Assembly: GCA_015179025.1 (NCBI GenBank)
Contig: WHUX01000075.1
Coordinates: 62,001-126,000 of the forward strand
Origin: Terfezia claveryi
Lineage: Eukaryota; Ascomycota; Pezizomycetes; Pezizales; Pezizaceae
DNA length: 64,000 nt
Direction of reading: 5' to 3'
In this document: positions 54,301 through 64,000 of the stretch, one piece after another
Position numbering within the stretch: position 1 is the first letter of the stretch
Layout of the letters: each line of letters opens with the position of its first letter
Translations under genes and position numbers: made by a program
Notes under the pieces: model-generated
The model's input: the letters and a program-made list of their open reading frames with translations, nothing else
Database searches by the model: none
Told to the model about the DNA's origin: nothing

Positions 54301-57300
54301 ATGGCAAATATCTCATCCCCGGGTGGTTTTACTGGTAGTTCGGGTATCTCCACCTTCATAGGTTCCTGTGCGTTTTCTTCTGACTTGACCTGTTCTAGCT
54401 CCAATGCCCCACCTGGAGCTTCAATACCTGTCTTAAGCTCTTCCTCCGGATGAACAGTAGTCATTTCTACATCCTGGGGCTCCTCAGCGGAAATTCCCAT
54501 CACTGATTCCTTGACCTGTTCATTTACACTCTCGGCATGCTCCGGCTCTGTTCGCTCCATTTCCAACCTGGCAATCCTCTCCTCCTCCATTCTTTCAACG
54601 TCCTTCTCCCTTGCTATCCTCTCCTCATCAGCCCTCTTCTCCATTGCTACCCTCTCTTTTTCCGCTCTCTCCCTCTTCCTCTCTTCAGCTGCCTCTCTCT
54701 CCTTCTCCCGTTGTCTCTCCCTCTCCAATTTCTCTTTCTCCACCCTTTCCTTTTCCTTCTCCTTCTCCAATTGTTCCCTCTCCTGTTCTTTCTCCTGTTC
54801 CACACGCAGCCTCTCCTTCTCTGCCTTCAACCTCTCCTTCCTCTCATTCTCTTTCCTCAATCTCTCACGCTCTTCCTTTTCCTTTCGTAATCGGTCCTGC
54901 CTCGCGGCCTCTATCCTTTCCCTTTCCAATAGCTCCGTTTCCGACCGTTCCCTTTCCAATCGTTCCCTTTCCAATCGTCCCCTTTCCCTCTGCTTCTCAC
55001 GCTCCTTCTCCTTAGCTTCCTCTACCTCATCAATATCTAATGCTTCCAATCCCTCTTGGCAAGCCTGTTTCTTCCTACCAAGCTCGGCCAACCGATCTTT
55101 CAGCTTCACTAGCTCCTGATCGATCTCTCCTATTTTAGAAACAACATCCTCTTGAGTAAGGACCTCTTCATCAGAATCGTCAATATCCATCCTATCCCTG
55201 GTTTGAATAAGGGCGATTTGAGCTTGAGGTTGAGGAGGTTCCTCCTCCTCCCGGGAAGGTTGAATAACCACAGGACCATTCTGTAGTTGTTGAGGGAGCG
55301 CTGCGGGCTTGGCGGCCTCAGGTCGATGTGGTGCCAGAGACTGGTTACTGTCGGTTTGCATTACACTAGAAACAGGAAAGGGTAACCCTGGTTGTGCTTG
55401 TCTCTCAACCCTTTCAACCCTCACCTCTGACTTGCCCTCATCAAAAGAACCGCTGAGTTGATATCTTTCCTTTCTTGCCAAGCCTTCAATCCTCTCCCTT
55501 TCATGTTCTATTTCCTTAGCTCTATCCCTTCCATCGAATGCCCTATCCACTCCAGACTCAACCGTTTCAATATCACCAAATGAATTTCTCCTCATCAGTG
55601 AACCCCCAATGGCTCCCTTCCCGACAGCTGAGCTGACCACTCCAGCAACTCCGCCTAGAGATCCTGGAGAGCTGCTCTCCATTCGATCTACTGATCCAAA
55701 TCTAGCATCTCTCTTCCCAGCTGCCCCCGACCAGCACCATCGAACCCCCCTCGCACCCTACCCCCAACCCACTCACTGTTGCCTCCTCGCCCTCCCCTAT
55801 ATCCTAATCCCATACTCGCTTGAGAATCATCTTCAAATTCCCTCTTCACGGGCATCCCAGGCCCCTCTCCGCCTCTTCCCCTGAATCCAGCGCCTCTTGC
55901 GTTCCAATAGCCCCTTCCCCTGTTCATATGCAGCACATGGCTGTGAGAATGCCCATGTGGTAGATGCGGATTAGCTCTTTCTGCACGCGGACCAGTAGGC
56001 ACTTGCTTTACCGGCATTTGTGGTGATAAGGATGCAGACGCAGCAACAGGGGTTGACGCTGCAGAATTTACAAGCGTTGCAGTGCTCATCGTTGGCGTGC
56101 TAGGAACATTTGTCGGTGGCGCTGCTTGCGGAGATGACTGCTGTGCACTCATGAAAGGTGGGTTCGTAGAAGCTGATGTGTTAATAGTAGCAGTCGTTGT
56201 AGTAACATATCCCGTTCCTGTTGCGGTAGTAATGGACGTAGCGGTGATGTTGCTCGTTGAGAGATTAACATTACTGTTAGTATTCACCGCAGATATGATG
56301 GCAGGAGAACCATATGCGTAACTCCCATTTGAACCTATCCCATCTGGATTCAATATTGAGTTTAATGAGTGCTGTAGTTTATCTGAAGACACACTCGGGT
56401 GAATTGCGGTTTGTGGTTGTGGTGGAAGTGGCTTGTGCGCCATCGATGGGCTTATACTTGCATGAGCTGGCGGACGAGAAGGATTCCATGAGAGGCTAGA
56501 ATCACCACCAACGACGGAGTTATTATGACTTTCCGGCGACGTGTCATGCGATACATTATCACCCCCCGTTGCAGAAGCAGAAATAGAAACTAACCCTATT
56601 GGACTCCGGTGGTGTTGTTGGTGTGCTTGTTGGTGTTGGGGATGTTTCTGTTCTTGCCTTAGGGGCGGTATCGTTGAGGAAGGAGGCTGTAAACTTATGG
56701 TGTTAGTATCTCTATCCTTTGGTGGTTCGGACCTCTCCGCTTTCTCAATCCCTTTCAGTCTATCAGGGTGAATCATGCTTGTCTCTGGGGAGAAATACGG
56801 AGCTGTTTGTTGTATAGCCTCAGCTTTCTCCCTCGGAGTTCCCCATTTATTCACTGCACCCGCCTCTCTTGCTCTTACATCAGTACGCTCCCTCTCTCTA
56901 TCAAAACCACCTGGGCCTCTAGGAGGCGGTACACTACTATTGTTAGCTCGAGGACCAGTTGGGGGGGGGCACCTCTAGGACCTGAAGGAGGTCCTTGCTG
57001 TTGTTGCAAGGATTGCGAAGGTTGCGATGGTTGTGACGGTTGTGATGGTTGCTGCTGTTGTTGTGATTGCTGTTGTGGCTGCTGCAGCGGTTGGCTTTGA
57101 CTCTGGTGATAGTAAGGTTGATGTTGTTGATTAGCAGGGGGTAATGTGGGTGAATATGGCCTTGAAGCCGAACTACTACCCGAAAGCGGAGCATTTCCAG
57201 CCGCGGAAAGGGGAGGAACTGTTATAGGTGGAGGGGGGGAACGTCTCCCACCCAAATTCAATTCAGCTCTTGCCTGGTTTGGTTCTTCAGGCTTACTCCT

Positions 57301-59230
57301 GTCCTGTTTTTGTGGCTGCTGGTCACGATTAGTTGCCTCCACTCGTAGGGCAGGCGTTGAACTGCTAGCTGCCTTATTATCCCCACTCCTATTGTCCTTG
57401 TCTCTATGCTCCTGAGATTCCCTCTCCTTAAGAGGTACATTAGGTGTAAACCCGAATCTCGGCACAGAAACCGGAGGACCAGGGGGGGGTGCATTACTCG
57501 CTCCACCAATACTCATATTCCTCCTCCCACTCCACTGGCTAGGGGGGGGCCCTGAACCAGGTGTCGGGGGCTGGTTAACATGCCTCTGAGGTTGACCCTG
57601 TTGATGCTGATGATCAAAGTAAGCTCCACCTGTCGTTCGCAGAGGATGAATCTGCGGTGGGGATATTACAAGATTGCTGCCATTGGCGGTTCCAGGAGAT
57701 GTCGCACTACCAAGCTCCGAATTATTATGGTTGTTACTTGAGAATCGTGCACGCTCAGCTTCACGATTTCGATTCCACCTGATGTATAAAATTCTTGTTA
57801 GCTCGTTAACAATAAATTTGAACCAATCCAAGTGTGCACGTGTTGACAGTATTTAAGCTTCGAGAGAACATCAAACTGAACTCTCAAGAGTGCGTGCACA
57901 CTTACTCCGCCGCGGCCTTCGCCCTCTGTTCCCGCTCACGACTAGGGTCATAGAAATCACTGCCCCCGCTCGACTTTAATCCAACAGCTGCGTACCTAGT
58001 ATCTCGTTCTCTATCCCTACTGTCTCTCAACAACTCTCTCTCCTTGTCCCTCTCCCTGTCTCTATCCCGGCTGTCCCTTTCCCTAAAGCTTCGTTCTCGA
58101 GATCGACTCCTCCTCATCGCGATATCCCGTTCCCTCTCACGATCACGATCTATTCTATCTCTGTCCATGATACCCGGCAGTGGTGGTGGCGGGAAGTTGG
58201 ATGCTCTGTCCCTGTGGTCCATCCCCATTGGCCCCCCAGGGATAGATGCACGATGTTCCCGATCTCGTATCAAATCCCTATCCCTATCCCTCGGCGAGCG
58301 TTGTCGATACGCTGATGCAAAGCCCCCGCCGCTCCCAGGCCCAGGCATGCTCCCACCTACGCTGGTATCTAATGCCCTTAAATCTCGATCACGAAGATCT
58401 CTGTCTCGCTCACGATCACGATCCATTCGGTCTCTCGAACGGGATCTTGACCTTCCTGTTCTATATCCCGACATGCTACCTCTCAGTCCTAGGGATCCAC
58501 TACCTCCACTTATGCTACCACGATATTCAGGCCATTCCCTCTCTCTTTCTCGAGACCTTCCTCGATATGTGCTCATGCTTCCTTGTCTGCCACGGTAGCT
58601 ATCTCCTCCCCTCATTGGTCCCCTGTCGTCATACACAGAACCAGCACTTCCTCCACTTAGCGATGCAGGTGACCTGGTAGAGGGAGGGATGTGTGCGCCT
58701 GCTGATGACGATAACTGCAGTGTTCCGAGGCCTCCTCGACCCCTAGGCCCATGTGGCGGACCGCTGGAGTCATTTCCACCTCTACCTCTGCCATGTGGTG
58801 GCCCAGGCCCTCCTCCGAGATAGTAACCCCCATGATGATATCCGGTGCCTGGAGATGACTGTCCGCCTGAGGGATTATAAGATGGCCGATAACCTCCCCC
58901 ACCGGAACTGGGTCCCCCTCCACCACCACTCTGACAACCACTAAGTCCGCTCCCTGAGTTTCCCACCCCGGGCCCTCCATGATTACTAGACGTTGAAGTA
59001 TGACTCTGCTCTCTAAAGGCCCGTGGCGCCCGAGGCGGCTCACGTAACGTGTTTGGTGATTGTGGGCCACCTCCAGAAGATACCGGAAAGCCAGAAAGAT
59101 GTCCTGAAGATACAGAACCTGAGCCACCACCAGGGTTATTCGGGTAAGTTTTTCGGAAGTGCGGAGACACCGATCGTGATGATGAATGATTCGACGGTCC
59201 GGAAGGAGGCTCCCTCCTCGAGCCCGACAT
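48327..59230 (-). CDS. SNT1: SNT1/NCoR-like SANT-domain corepressor scaffold
   Basis: One large minus-strand gene. Exons 59230-57906, 57778-52038 and 51980-48327; introns 57905-57779 (GTAAGT, CTAAC, CATCAG) and 52037-51981. The first junction restores KAAAE-WNRNREAERARF. Two one-base gaps in homopolymers (G9 at 56961-56969; C5 near 55726) must be allowed for; then the whole reads through as about 3,573 residues. SANT domain 1 lies near 1870-1925 (DWTEVEQQSFTERY, KQWQKIAEGLPGRT, CIRHYYLTKK) and SANT domain 2 near 2320-2368 (YWSVPEASDFPLLLASYGTN, VKNYYTRQ). Long charged coiled-coil (RE/KE-rich), poly-Gly, Gln- and Pro-rich tracts surround them. Yeast Snt1 and animal NCoR/SMRT scaffold histone deacetylase complexes (Set3C/HDAC3); a nuclear repressor role is inferred. 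An ATG-to-stop annotation without correction would split it into four genes. Confidence 0.85.
48357..48415 (-). repeat. 9-bp coding repeat, (RDM)n
   Basis: Repeats of CATATCCCT on the plus strand encode RDMRDMRDM near the C-terminus of the SNT1-like protein. Likely length-variable. Confidence 0.85.
50430..50605 (-). repeat. Coding 6-bp repeat, (RE)n helix
   Basis: CGTTC(C/T) units encode an uninterrupted Arg-Glu run inside the SNT1-like protein, predicted to form a single charged helix. Purity at DNA level suggests slippage. Confidence 0.9.
51981..52037 (-). other. 57-nt stop-free intron in SANT domain 2
   Basis: Donor GTTAGT, branch ACTAAC about 20 nt before acceptor CATGCAG. The length is a multiple of three with no stop, so retention inserts 19 residues (VSSQIHLTECFTNYFCSMQ) in the middle of SANT domain 2. 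Family alignment of the SANT helix (TMxQVKNYY-like) favours removal. Confidence 0.85.
52838..52975 (-). repeat. Coding triplet repeat, poly-Gly tract
   Basis: CCT/CCA/CTA triplets on the plus strand encode a long Gly run broken by a Val block (VVVVV, from CTA-rich triplets) in the SNT1-like protein between the SANT domains. Confidence 0.9.
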
Positions 59231-61251
59231 GACTACAGCCCTTCGAGTTCTGTAATAAGGGTTTGACCCGGACCCTTGTTTACCTTCTTTTGTCTTCCTC
59301 TAATTCTGTGCAAGGTGGATTTTGAGACCGTCACTTAGTCTGTTCCGGGTATGGCGATGCGCGTGTTTCTTCTCCGATGGGATCAACAGTATTTCGTACA
59401 ATGGTACCTCGAGTGAGGAGTAAAGCCACAACAGTTAAAATATTATGCAACAGAAAATGATATTTCTGACTGCGAAAACGAGACAAAAGCCCACAAACTC
59501 AAAATGTCATCACGCTAATAGAAACAGAGATAGGGAAGTCGGACCTGGGATGAAATAATGGACAGCTGGTAATGGGTTTCTTGGTTTTCCTCCCTGGGAG
59601 ATCGTCCCCCTTCTATGCGCTGCTTTGTAGTCGCGTGGGTACAGTGTGGTTTGCTTCTGGTAGCGAAAGCCTCCTTACTATTGCTTTCCTCCGCAATTGG
59701 AGATGGCTCCCGACGGCGGTAATACTGAATCCTAGTCCGTTTCCAAGCGGAGAAGAGTCGGGGTAAAGGAGGCGTTAAGCAGGAGGCAAGGAATTCCGAG
59801 TTCGTTCTTGCGATATCGTGCGTGAGTGTATTGTGTCTCGGTGACAAGGCGAGAATGTAAGACCTGCCTTGGCTGTGGACCTCCAAAGGTAAGATTAGGA
59901 GGAGTTATGTACAGTACAGATAAGTAACCCAAGGCTATGGTGTGGTGATGGGAGCCTGGGGGGGATGGATATTGGTGGTGCTATTGGATAACGAGTAGGA
60001 CGGTGGGAACGGCTGACTGCAAGAGTCTGCTTGGATGACTTAGCAGCCTATTGTAACGTTATGTCCCCTCGCCTTATGTTGCTCGAGGACTGAAACATCG
60101 AATACCTACGGTATGTACTGTACCTATGCCAGAGAGAACTGGCCTTCCAACAGTCCAACAACTAGCCCAGACGAAGCATAGCACCACATCACACACCACC
60201 ACGAAGCTGCTGTCTGCCACAAGCGTGCGTGGCCTTGGGAATTCGAGGCATTTCTGGTTGATTCAGTCGACAAGCCTAGCCCTGAATTACTCTGGCTGCA
60301 TGATTCCGAGATCACGACTTGCGCTGAGCCAATCGATTCTAGGTGAGGCTCAAGCTTTCAAGGTTTGCCATGAGCAGCAGCAACGACGGCTCCACATTGC
60401 AGGCCCCTATTACAGCAGCCCTTCTGATAGGTACCTACTCTAACCTCACTCCAGCTTGTGTTTCGTTCAGGTGATTTAATAAGGCGATTGATTACATAAC
60501 AGTGAAGAGCTGAAGCCTAGATTGACCGTTATCGTGCTCGAGGCAATGCTAGCACCATTGTTTACTGTACTAATTAAATGTCAAGGAACGAAAGCTGATG
60601 ACTAAGAACCGGCAGCCACCATTCTTTGATTTGTTCTGATCTGAATGCGAAGCCCAGCCTGTCTGAGGCACACCGCCCCTCAGGGATCATTATTTGATGT
60701 GGCAAAATTCGATGTTGAGGTTGCAGGGATTGCTGCACCTCACCCACACCCACCCACCCACCTCCTACACTCACCACCCCTACACACCCACCCCTACACA
60801 CCCACCCCTACATCAAAGTCCGGTTGATTTCAAGATTGGCAAGGATCTATGATTGGCTGCTTCAGGTTCTTTAACGAAAAGCAAGGATAATCCAACGTGT
60901 CTGGTGAGCGGGTCGGGACTAAGGTTTCGAAATAATTGAAGCAGGGGTTGAAGATTCGATATCACGTGCTTGCCGAGCCTCCCAGCCGATTCTAACGCAG
61001 AGAAAATTAGAGTTGTCGAATGAAGATCATATATTTTGGAATGATCGTGCTTACCTACTCCCTCATACTTACATATATAGTGCGCAATGAAGCTGACACT
61101 AAACGTAGGGCAGGATCTGACCTTTTTTCCACGATTGGATGGGGGGCCTGATGTTGGGTGCCATGTCCAATCATATACCTGACTCAACCCATCCCAGGAG
61201 TCAATAATGGTTATACATGAGATTTAGTCCAATGAAAATTTAGCCAAACTA
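59231..61251. other. Upstream region of the SNT1-like gene
   Basis: Promoter and 5' UTR side of the minus-strand gene, then spacer. A CACCC/TACAC-rich tract lies at about 60735-60810. Frames at 59515-59886, 60126-60443 and 60813-61187 have no domain. No supported gene. Confidence 0.4.
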
Positions 61252-61664
61252 CAGCGGGGCTCCAGACAATTGCGATTTTAGGGCAAAACTGGCCCACTTC
61301 TAATCATAATCACCAACCCAGACGGAAAGCAATTATTTGCCCTGCGACTTTGACAATTGATTATATAACAGAATATGCCTCCCAGTATAAGAGAGTACTA
61401 ATGGTGCAAACCGGTTGAATTTCTGGATCCCGAACCTTGAGTGTGTGAGAATGCGACATCACAACCACAACTCACATTCACTACATGTGAACTACTATGA
61501 TCAGGCCATAGTTTCTGGGAAAAAGACACCTCCTAGTCATATATTTGAAGCTTGGAAATTGTTGCAAGTAGTTGAGATCAAGAACTATTAATTTTAGTAT
61601 TTCTAAAAAGCTCAGACTTTCGCTAATTTTTGCTGTGATTTTGCAAGTGTCCGGAGCCCCACTG
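61252..61664. mobile_element. Pogo-type MITE 2 (413 bp)
   Basis: Inverted ends CAG(C/T)GGGGCTCC(A/G)GACA, continuing TTGC(A/G)A, with TA on both sides (61250-61251, 61665-61666). Similar size and target to the element at 29303 but a different end sequence. No transposase. Confidence 0.78.
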
Positions 61665-61666
61665 TA

Positions 61667-63233
61667 CATCAAATCTCTAATATAGAGAGTTCTGCTCTCT
61701 AACCTTACCGAGAAAACTCTATAATATGACCACGTGTTTGGGACTGAACTATAGCATTCACTCACAGGGTCGAACTGAATCAATGAATAAGCAAACCCCA
61801 CTCGCACCACTGCGGTGCGGCGATATTCGATTAGGTACTGTAAGATTTTATTTCGGTACCAGTATTCAGCTCGCTGTGTGGCTGAACTGATTTAATTCTA
61901 AAAAGAGCCCATAAATCATGTTCAAGATCCGATGTCAGAATAAACGATAAATCAAAGATAAATACTTAGGATTTCTCCAAGAAAAAGCACTATACATGAA
62001 GCCTGTCCTAAGTTCCTTATTTACGGCCGTGTGGTTTAGAGTGAGATCCATGTTGGTTGGTAGTGACATATGGATGTCTCATCAATACACTAAACGTCAA
62101 CACAAAGTGATTGTTCAAGGGTTCGGGGTCAATGAATAAAGTTAATGGGAATATGAATAATTTGGTGTTGGTTTATATAGTTGTTTAATATGCAGACGAC
62201 ATCTTATCCGAGCGCTTGATGATACGTATGTGGGCATATTTACGTATCATGCAAGCTTTCTACAAACAATCTCAAGTTGTGTGAGCTTAGTTGCTGAGGA
62301 GGCCCCCTCAAACAGATACGACATCAGGGTAATGCTGACGAAATTTCACCCACAAGTCGTTGTTAACTTCGTGTTGGGGCATGGGTTCAATGACACATGA
62401 AAATGAAAGTCCCAACGGGGCAGCTGGTATCTAAGTTAGCTAGAAGATTATTTTTTTTTTTTTAAAATATAACAATCAAGCGTTCAAGCTACAGATGAAC
62501 AATCTCATGCGGGGTTAGATTTACTACCGCTGCTTCCTCGCTACTAATATATAACTCTAAGGCCCTCCCTCTTCTGGGGTTACGTCAGGATGAAATATAT
62601 ACAGCCAGGTACTCATTTGACCACTGGTATGAGTCTTCCGGGGGTTGTGAGTGTTTCTGATGTGGCAAAGGGAAAATGTCACGCGGATTTTAGTATACCG
62701 GTACCCTGACTTGTTGACCGGGATTTGCTATTTGTAGCGATAGTTTGTATACTACCTACGTCTTTCCCAGGAAAGTTGTGTTATAGGGAGTGGGAATTAG
62801 AGTTCGGTGAGAGCCCGTCTAACTACAAGACGTTTACCAGGCTGATATGTTGGACTAAAACAGAGCCCATAAAACCGTATAGAAATAAATAAACAACAAC
62901 AATAATAACCTCATTGTTCCCATTGACTTCTTTTCTTAAAAGTATTTCCAAGTACACTGTATAAATGCCTACAGATTCATTTTCCATTTCCACCTTATTA
63001 AGCGAATACCGCCATCAACTCTGAGAATTTATTCATCCACTAAGTCGCATAAATTGGGTAATTTCTTACACCTAGAAACATAACAAAAACAACAAATCTT
63101 AAGATCCCAAACAAACCTATGAAGATAAATGAAAAGAACGCAGATATATCAGAGATACAACAAAAGAAAATAAATTAACTCCCAATCCTGAAAACACCCA
63201 ACCCCATTCACTCGTAACCACCATACCCCAACA
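61667..63233. other. Spacer before the right-edge gene
   Basis: AT-rich, with a T-run at about 62450-62461. No gene seen; the end is the 3' UTR of the gene at 63268. Confidence 0.4.
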
Positions 63234-63265
63234 CATACACATACATACATACATACATACATACA
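63234..63265. repeat. ACAT microsatellite
   Basis: About seven units of ACAT just after the stop codon of the right-edge gene. Confidence 0.9.
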
Positions 63266-63267
63266 CT

Positions 63268-64000
63268 CTACATCACTACGCAATCCTTCTTCCCCCCACC
63301 CTCTCTATAACTCCCTCCACTCCCATGTGCATGTGGCCCACCAGGATGCCCACCCCACGCCGGGCCCTGCTGCCCTGGATACCCATGCCCTCCCTGCCCA
63401 GAAACCTCATTCAATAAACCCCTCGCATCATGTGCCCTCCTTATAGCTTCACTCCTTCGTCTCCCCAAACTAGCATTCGAATCATACCCCCTAGGCGGGC
63501 CACCAAGAACACCTACCCCCGAGACCGGCTGGTGGTGTCCAGAAACGGGATTACTATATCTTGCTAGTTCTGGTGCGGAAGTCCCTGCGGTATGAGGGAT
63601 ATACCCGCCTTGCTGGGGAGGTAAGATATGGGCCTGGTGGGATGGGTGTCGTTGATCCTGGACATGCGCCTCATATGGCGGTGGGGGAACATCTCTCTGA
63701 GAATCACCTCCATTCCCAGGACGTTGTTCCGGCTCGGGCCTTCGCTGTGGTGGCTGCAGCGGTTGACCTCCTGAATATGGAGTCTGTGGGGGAGCGGACT
63801 GATGTCTCCTCTGCCTCTCTAGCCTCTGCCGCTCCCGCTCATCTTCCTCTTCCTGTAATTGCATAGCGAGAGCAAGATCATAATCGGTACTATGCTCCTC
63901 TGGACCACCAGTTGGTTCTGCGATAGCGTCTCGTAATGATGAGAGGTCGAGTAGATTTGTGTTGGCGGGATTAGGGGGGGTTGAGGTGGAGTTATCTGTT
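63268..64000 (-). CDS. C-terminal part of a prenylated UIM-like protein (possible MINDY-type deubiquitinase)
   Basis: Minus strand; the frame is open to the window end, so the N-terminal part is missing. It starts in a linker (LLDLSSLRDAIAEP), then has a UIM-like helix STDYDLALAMQLQEEEDER continuing as a charged helix. A long Pro/Gln/Gly-rich disordered region follows, then a conserved-looking basic helix (RRRSEAIRRAHDARG), and the chain ends GGGKKDCVVM. CVVM is a CaaX box with Met at the end, which favours farnesylation; KK before it adds membrane affinity. MINDY/Miy1-type deubiquitinases have a similar ubiquitin-binding tail and, in yeast, a CaaX end, so that family is my best guess. The catalytic domain would lie outside the window. 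Confidence 0.6.
   Translation of the reverse strand, partial: TDNSTSTPPNPANTNLLDLSSLRDAIAEPTGGPEEHSTDYDLALAMQLQEEEDERERQRLERQRRHQSAPPQTPYSGGQPLQPPQRRPEPEQRPGNGGDSQRDVPPPPYEAHVQDQRHPSHQAHILPPQQGGYIPHTAGTSAPELARYSNPVSGHHQPVSGVGVLGGPPRGYDSNASLGRRRSEAIRRAHDARGLLNEVSGQGGHGYPGQQGPAWGGHPGGPHAHGSGGSYREGGGKKDCVVM

Noticed and set aside
50220..55119. Long plus-strand frames rich in Phe/Pro/Ser (50220-50696, 52516-53364, 54511-55119)
   Set aside because: They are antisense to the RE-, Gly- and Glu-rich repeats of the SNT1-like gene; composition is dictated by that gene.
57902..59230. Separate small gene (442 residues, Gly/Ser/RD-rich)
   Set aside because: Its last codons end at a consensus donor, and the acceptor at 57779 continues in frame with WNRNREAERAR, so it is exon 1 of the large gene.
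1..64000. tRNA or rRNA genes
   Set aside because: No cloverleaf with A and B boxes (GGTTCGAATCC type) and no rRNA core sequences were seen by eye on either strand; a covariance search would be decisive.

Overview
The window is fungal nuclear DNA, most likely from a filamentous ascomycete (Pezizomycotina); I cannot place the class. Evidence: short GT-AG introns (57 to 127 nt) with CTAAC branch points, large disordered proteins, an SNT1/NCoR-type SANT-domain corepressor, and a repeat load typical of filamentous fungi: chromodomain Ty3/gypsy, Ty1/copia, piggyBac, pogo-like elements and a LINE relic. No rRNA, tRNA or CRISPR was seen.

Layout. 1-3.5 kb: two convergent paralogues coding for BTB/POZ proteins with a Cys-rich tail; the first is cut by the window edge. 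4.8-12.3 kb: a chromodomain Ty3/gypsy retrotransposon (5011-11787, exact 5-bp target duplication) nested in an older DNA transposon whose inverted arms survive on both sides. 12.4-22.8 kb: two direct copies of an unclassified TIR element flank two Ser-rich disordered protein genes (16631, 20107) that share a C-terminal motif. 23.0-24.1 kb: an internally deleted piggyBac-like element with TTAA ends, next to a miniature TIR element. 26.6-27.7 kb: a disordered acidic hypothetical gene. 29-41.5 kb: a transposon graveyard with a pogo-type MITE, decayed gypsy and LINE pieces, a long-TIR pogo-like element carrying a transposase tail, and a decayed copia element with a fold-back inverted repeat. 42.6-46 kb: a broken GH35 beta-galactosidase gene. 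48.3-59.2 kb: one very large minus-strand gene for an SNT1-like protein with two SANT domains; it appears as several reading frames because of two introns and two apparent single-base homopolymer deletions. 61.25-61.66 kb: a second pogo-type MITE. 63.3-64 kb: the 3' end of a minus-strand gene whose product ends in a CaaX box after a UIM-like helix, possibly a MINDY-type deubiquitinase tail.

The genes do not form a pathway or cluster. The likely core gene is the SNT1-like scaffold, and the right-edge gene looks conserved; the left two thirds look like accessory, repeat-rich sequence with lineage-specific genes. The most useful observations are: a 17-bp tandem duplication that altered the C-terminus of one Ser-rich protein; the 57-nt stop-free intron inside SANT domain 2; the nested insertion; likely tRNA-independent priming of the gypsy element; and the fold-back in the copia relic.
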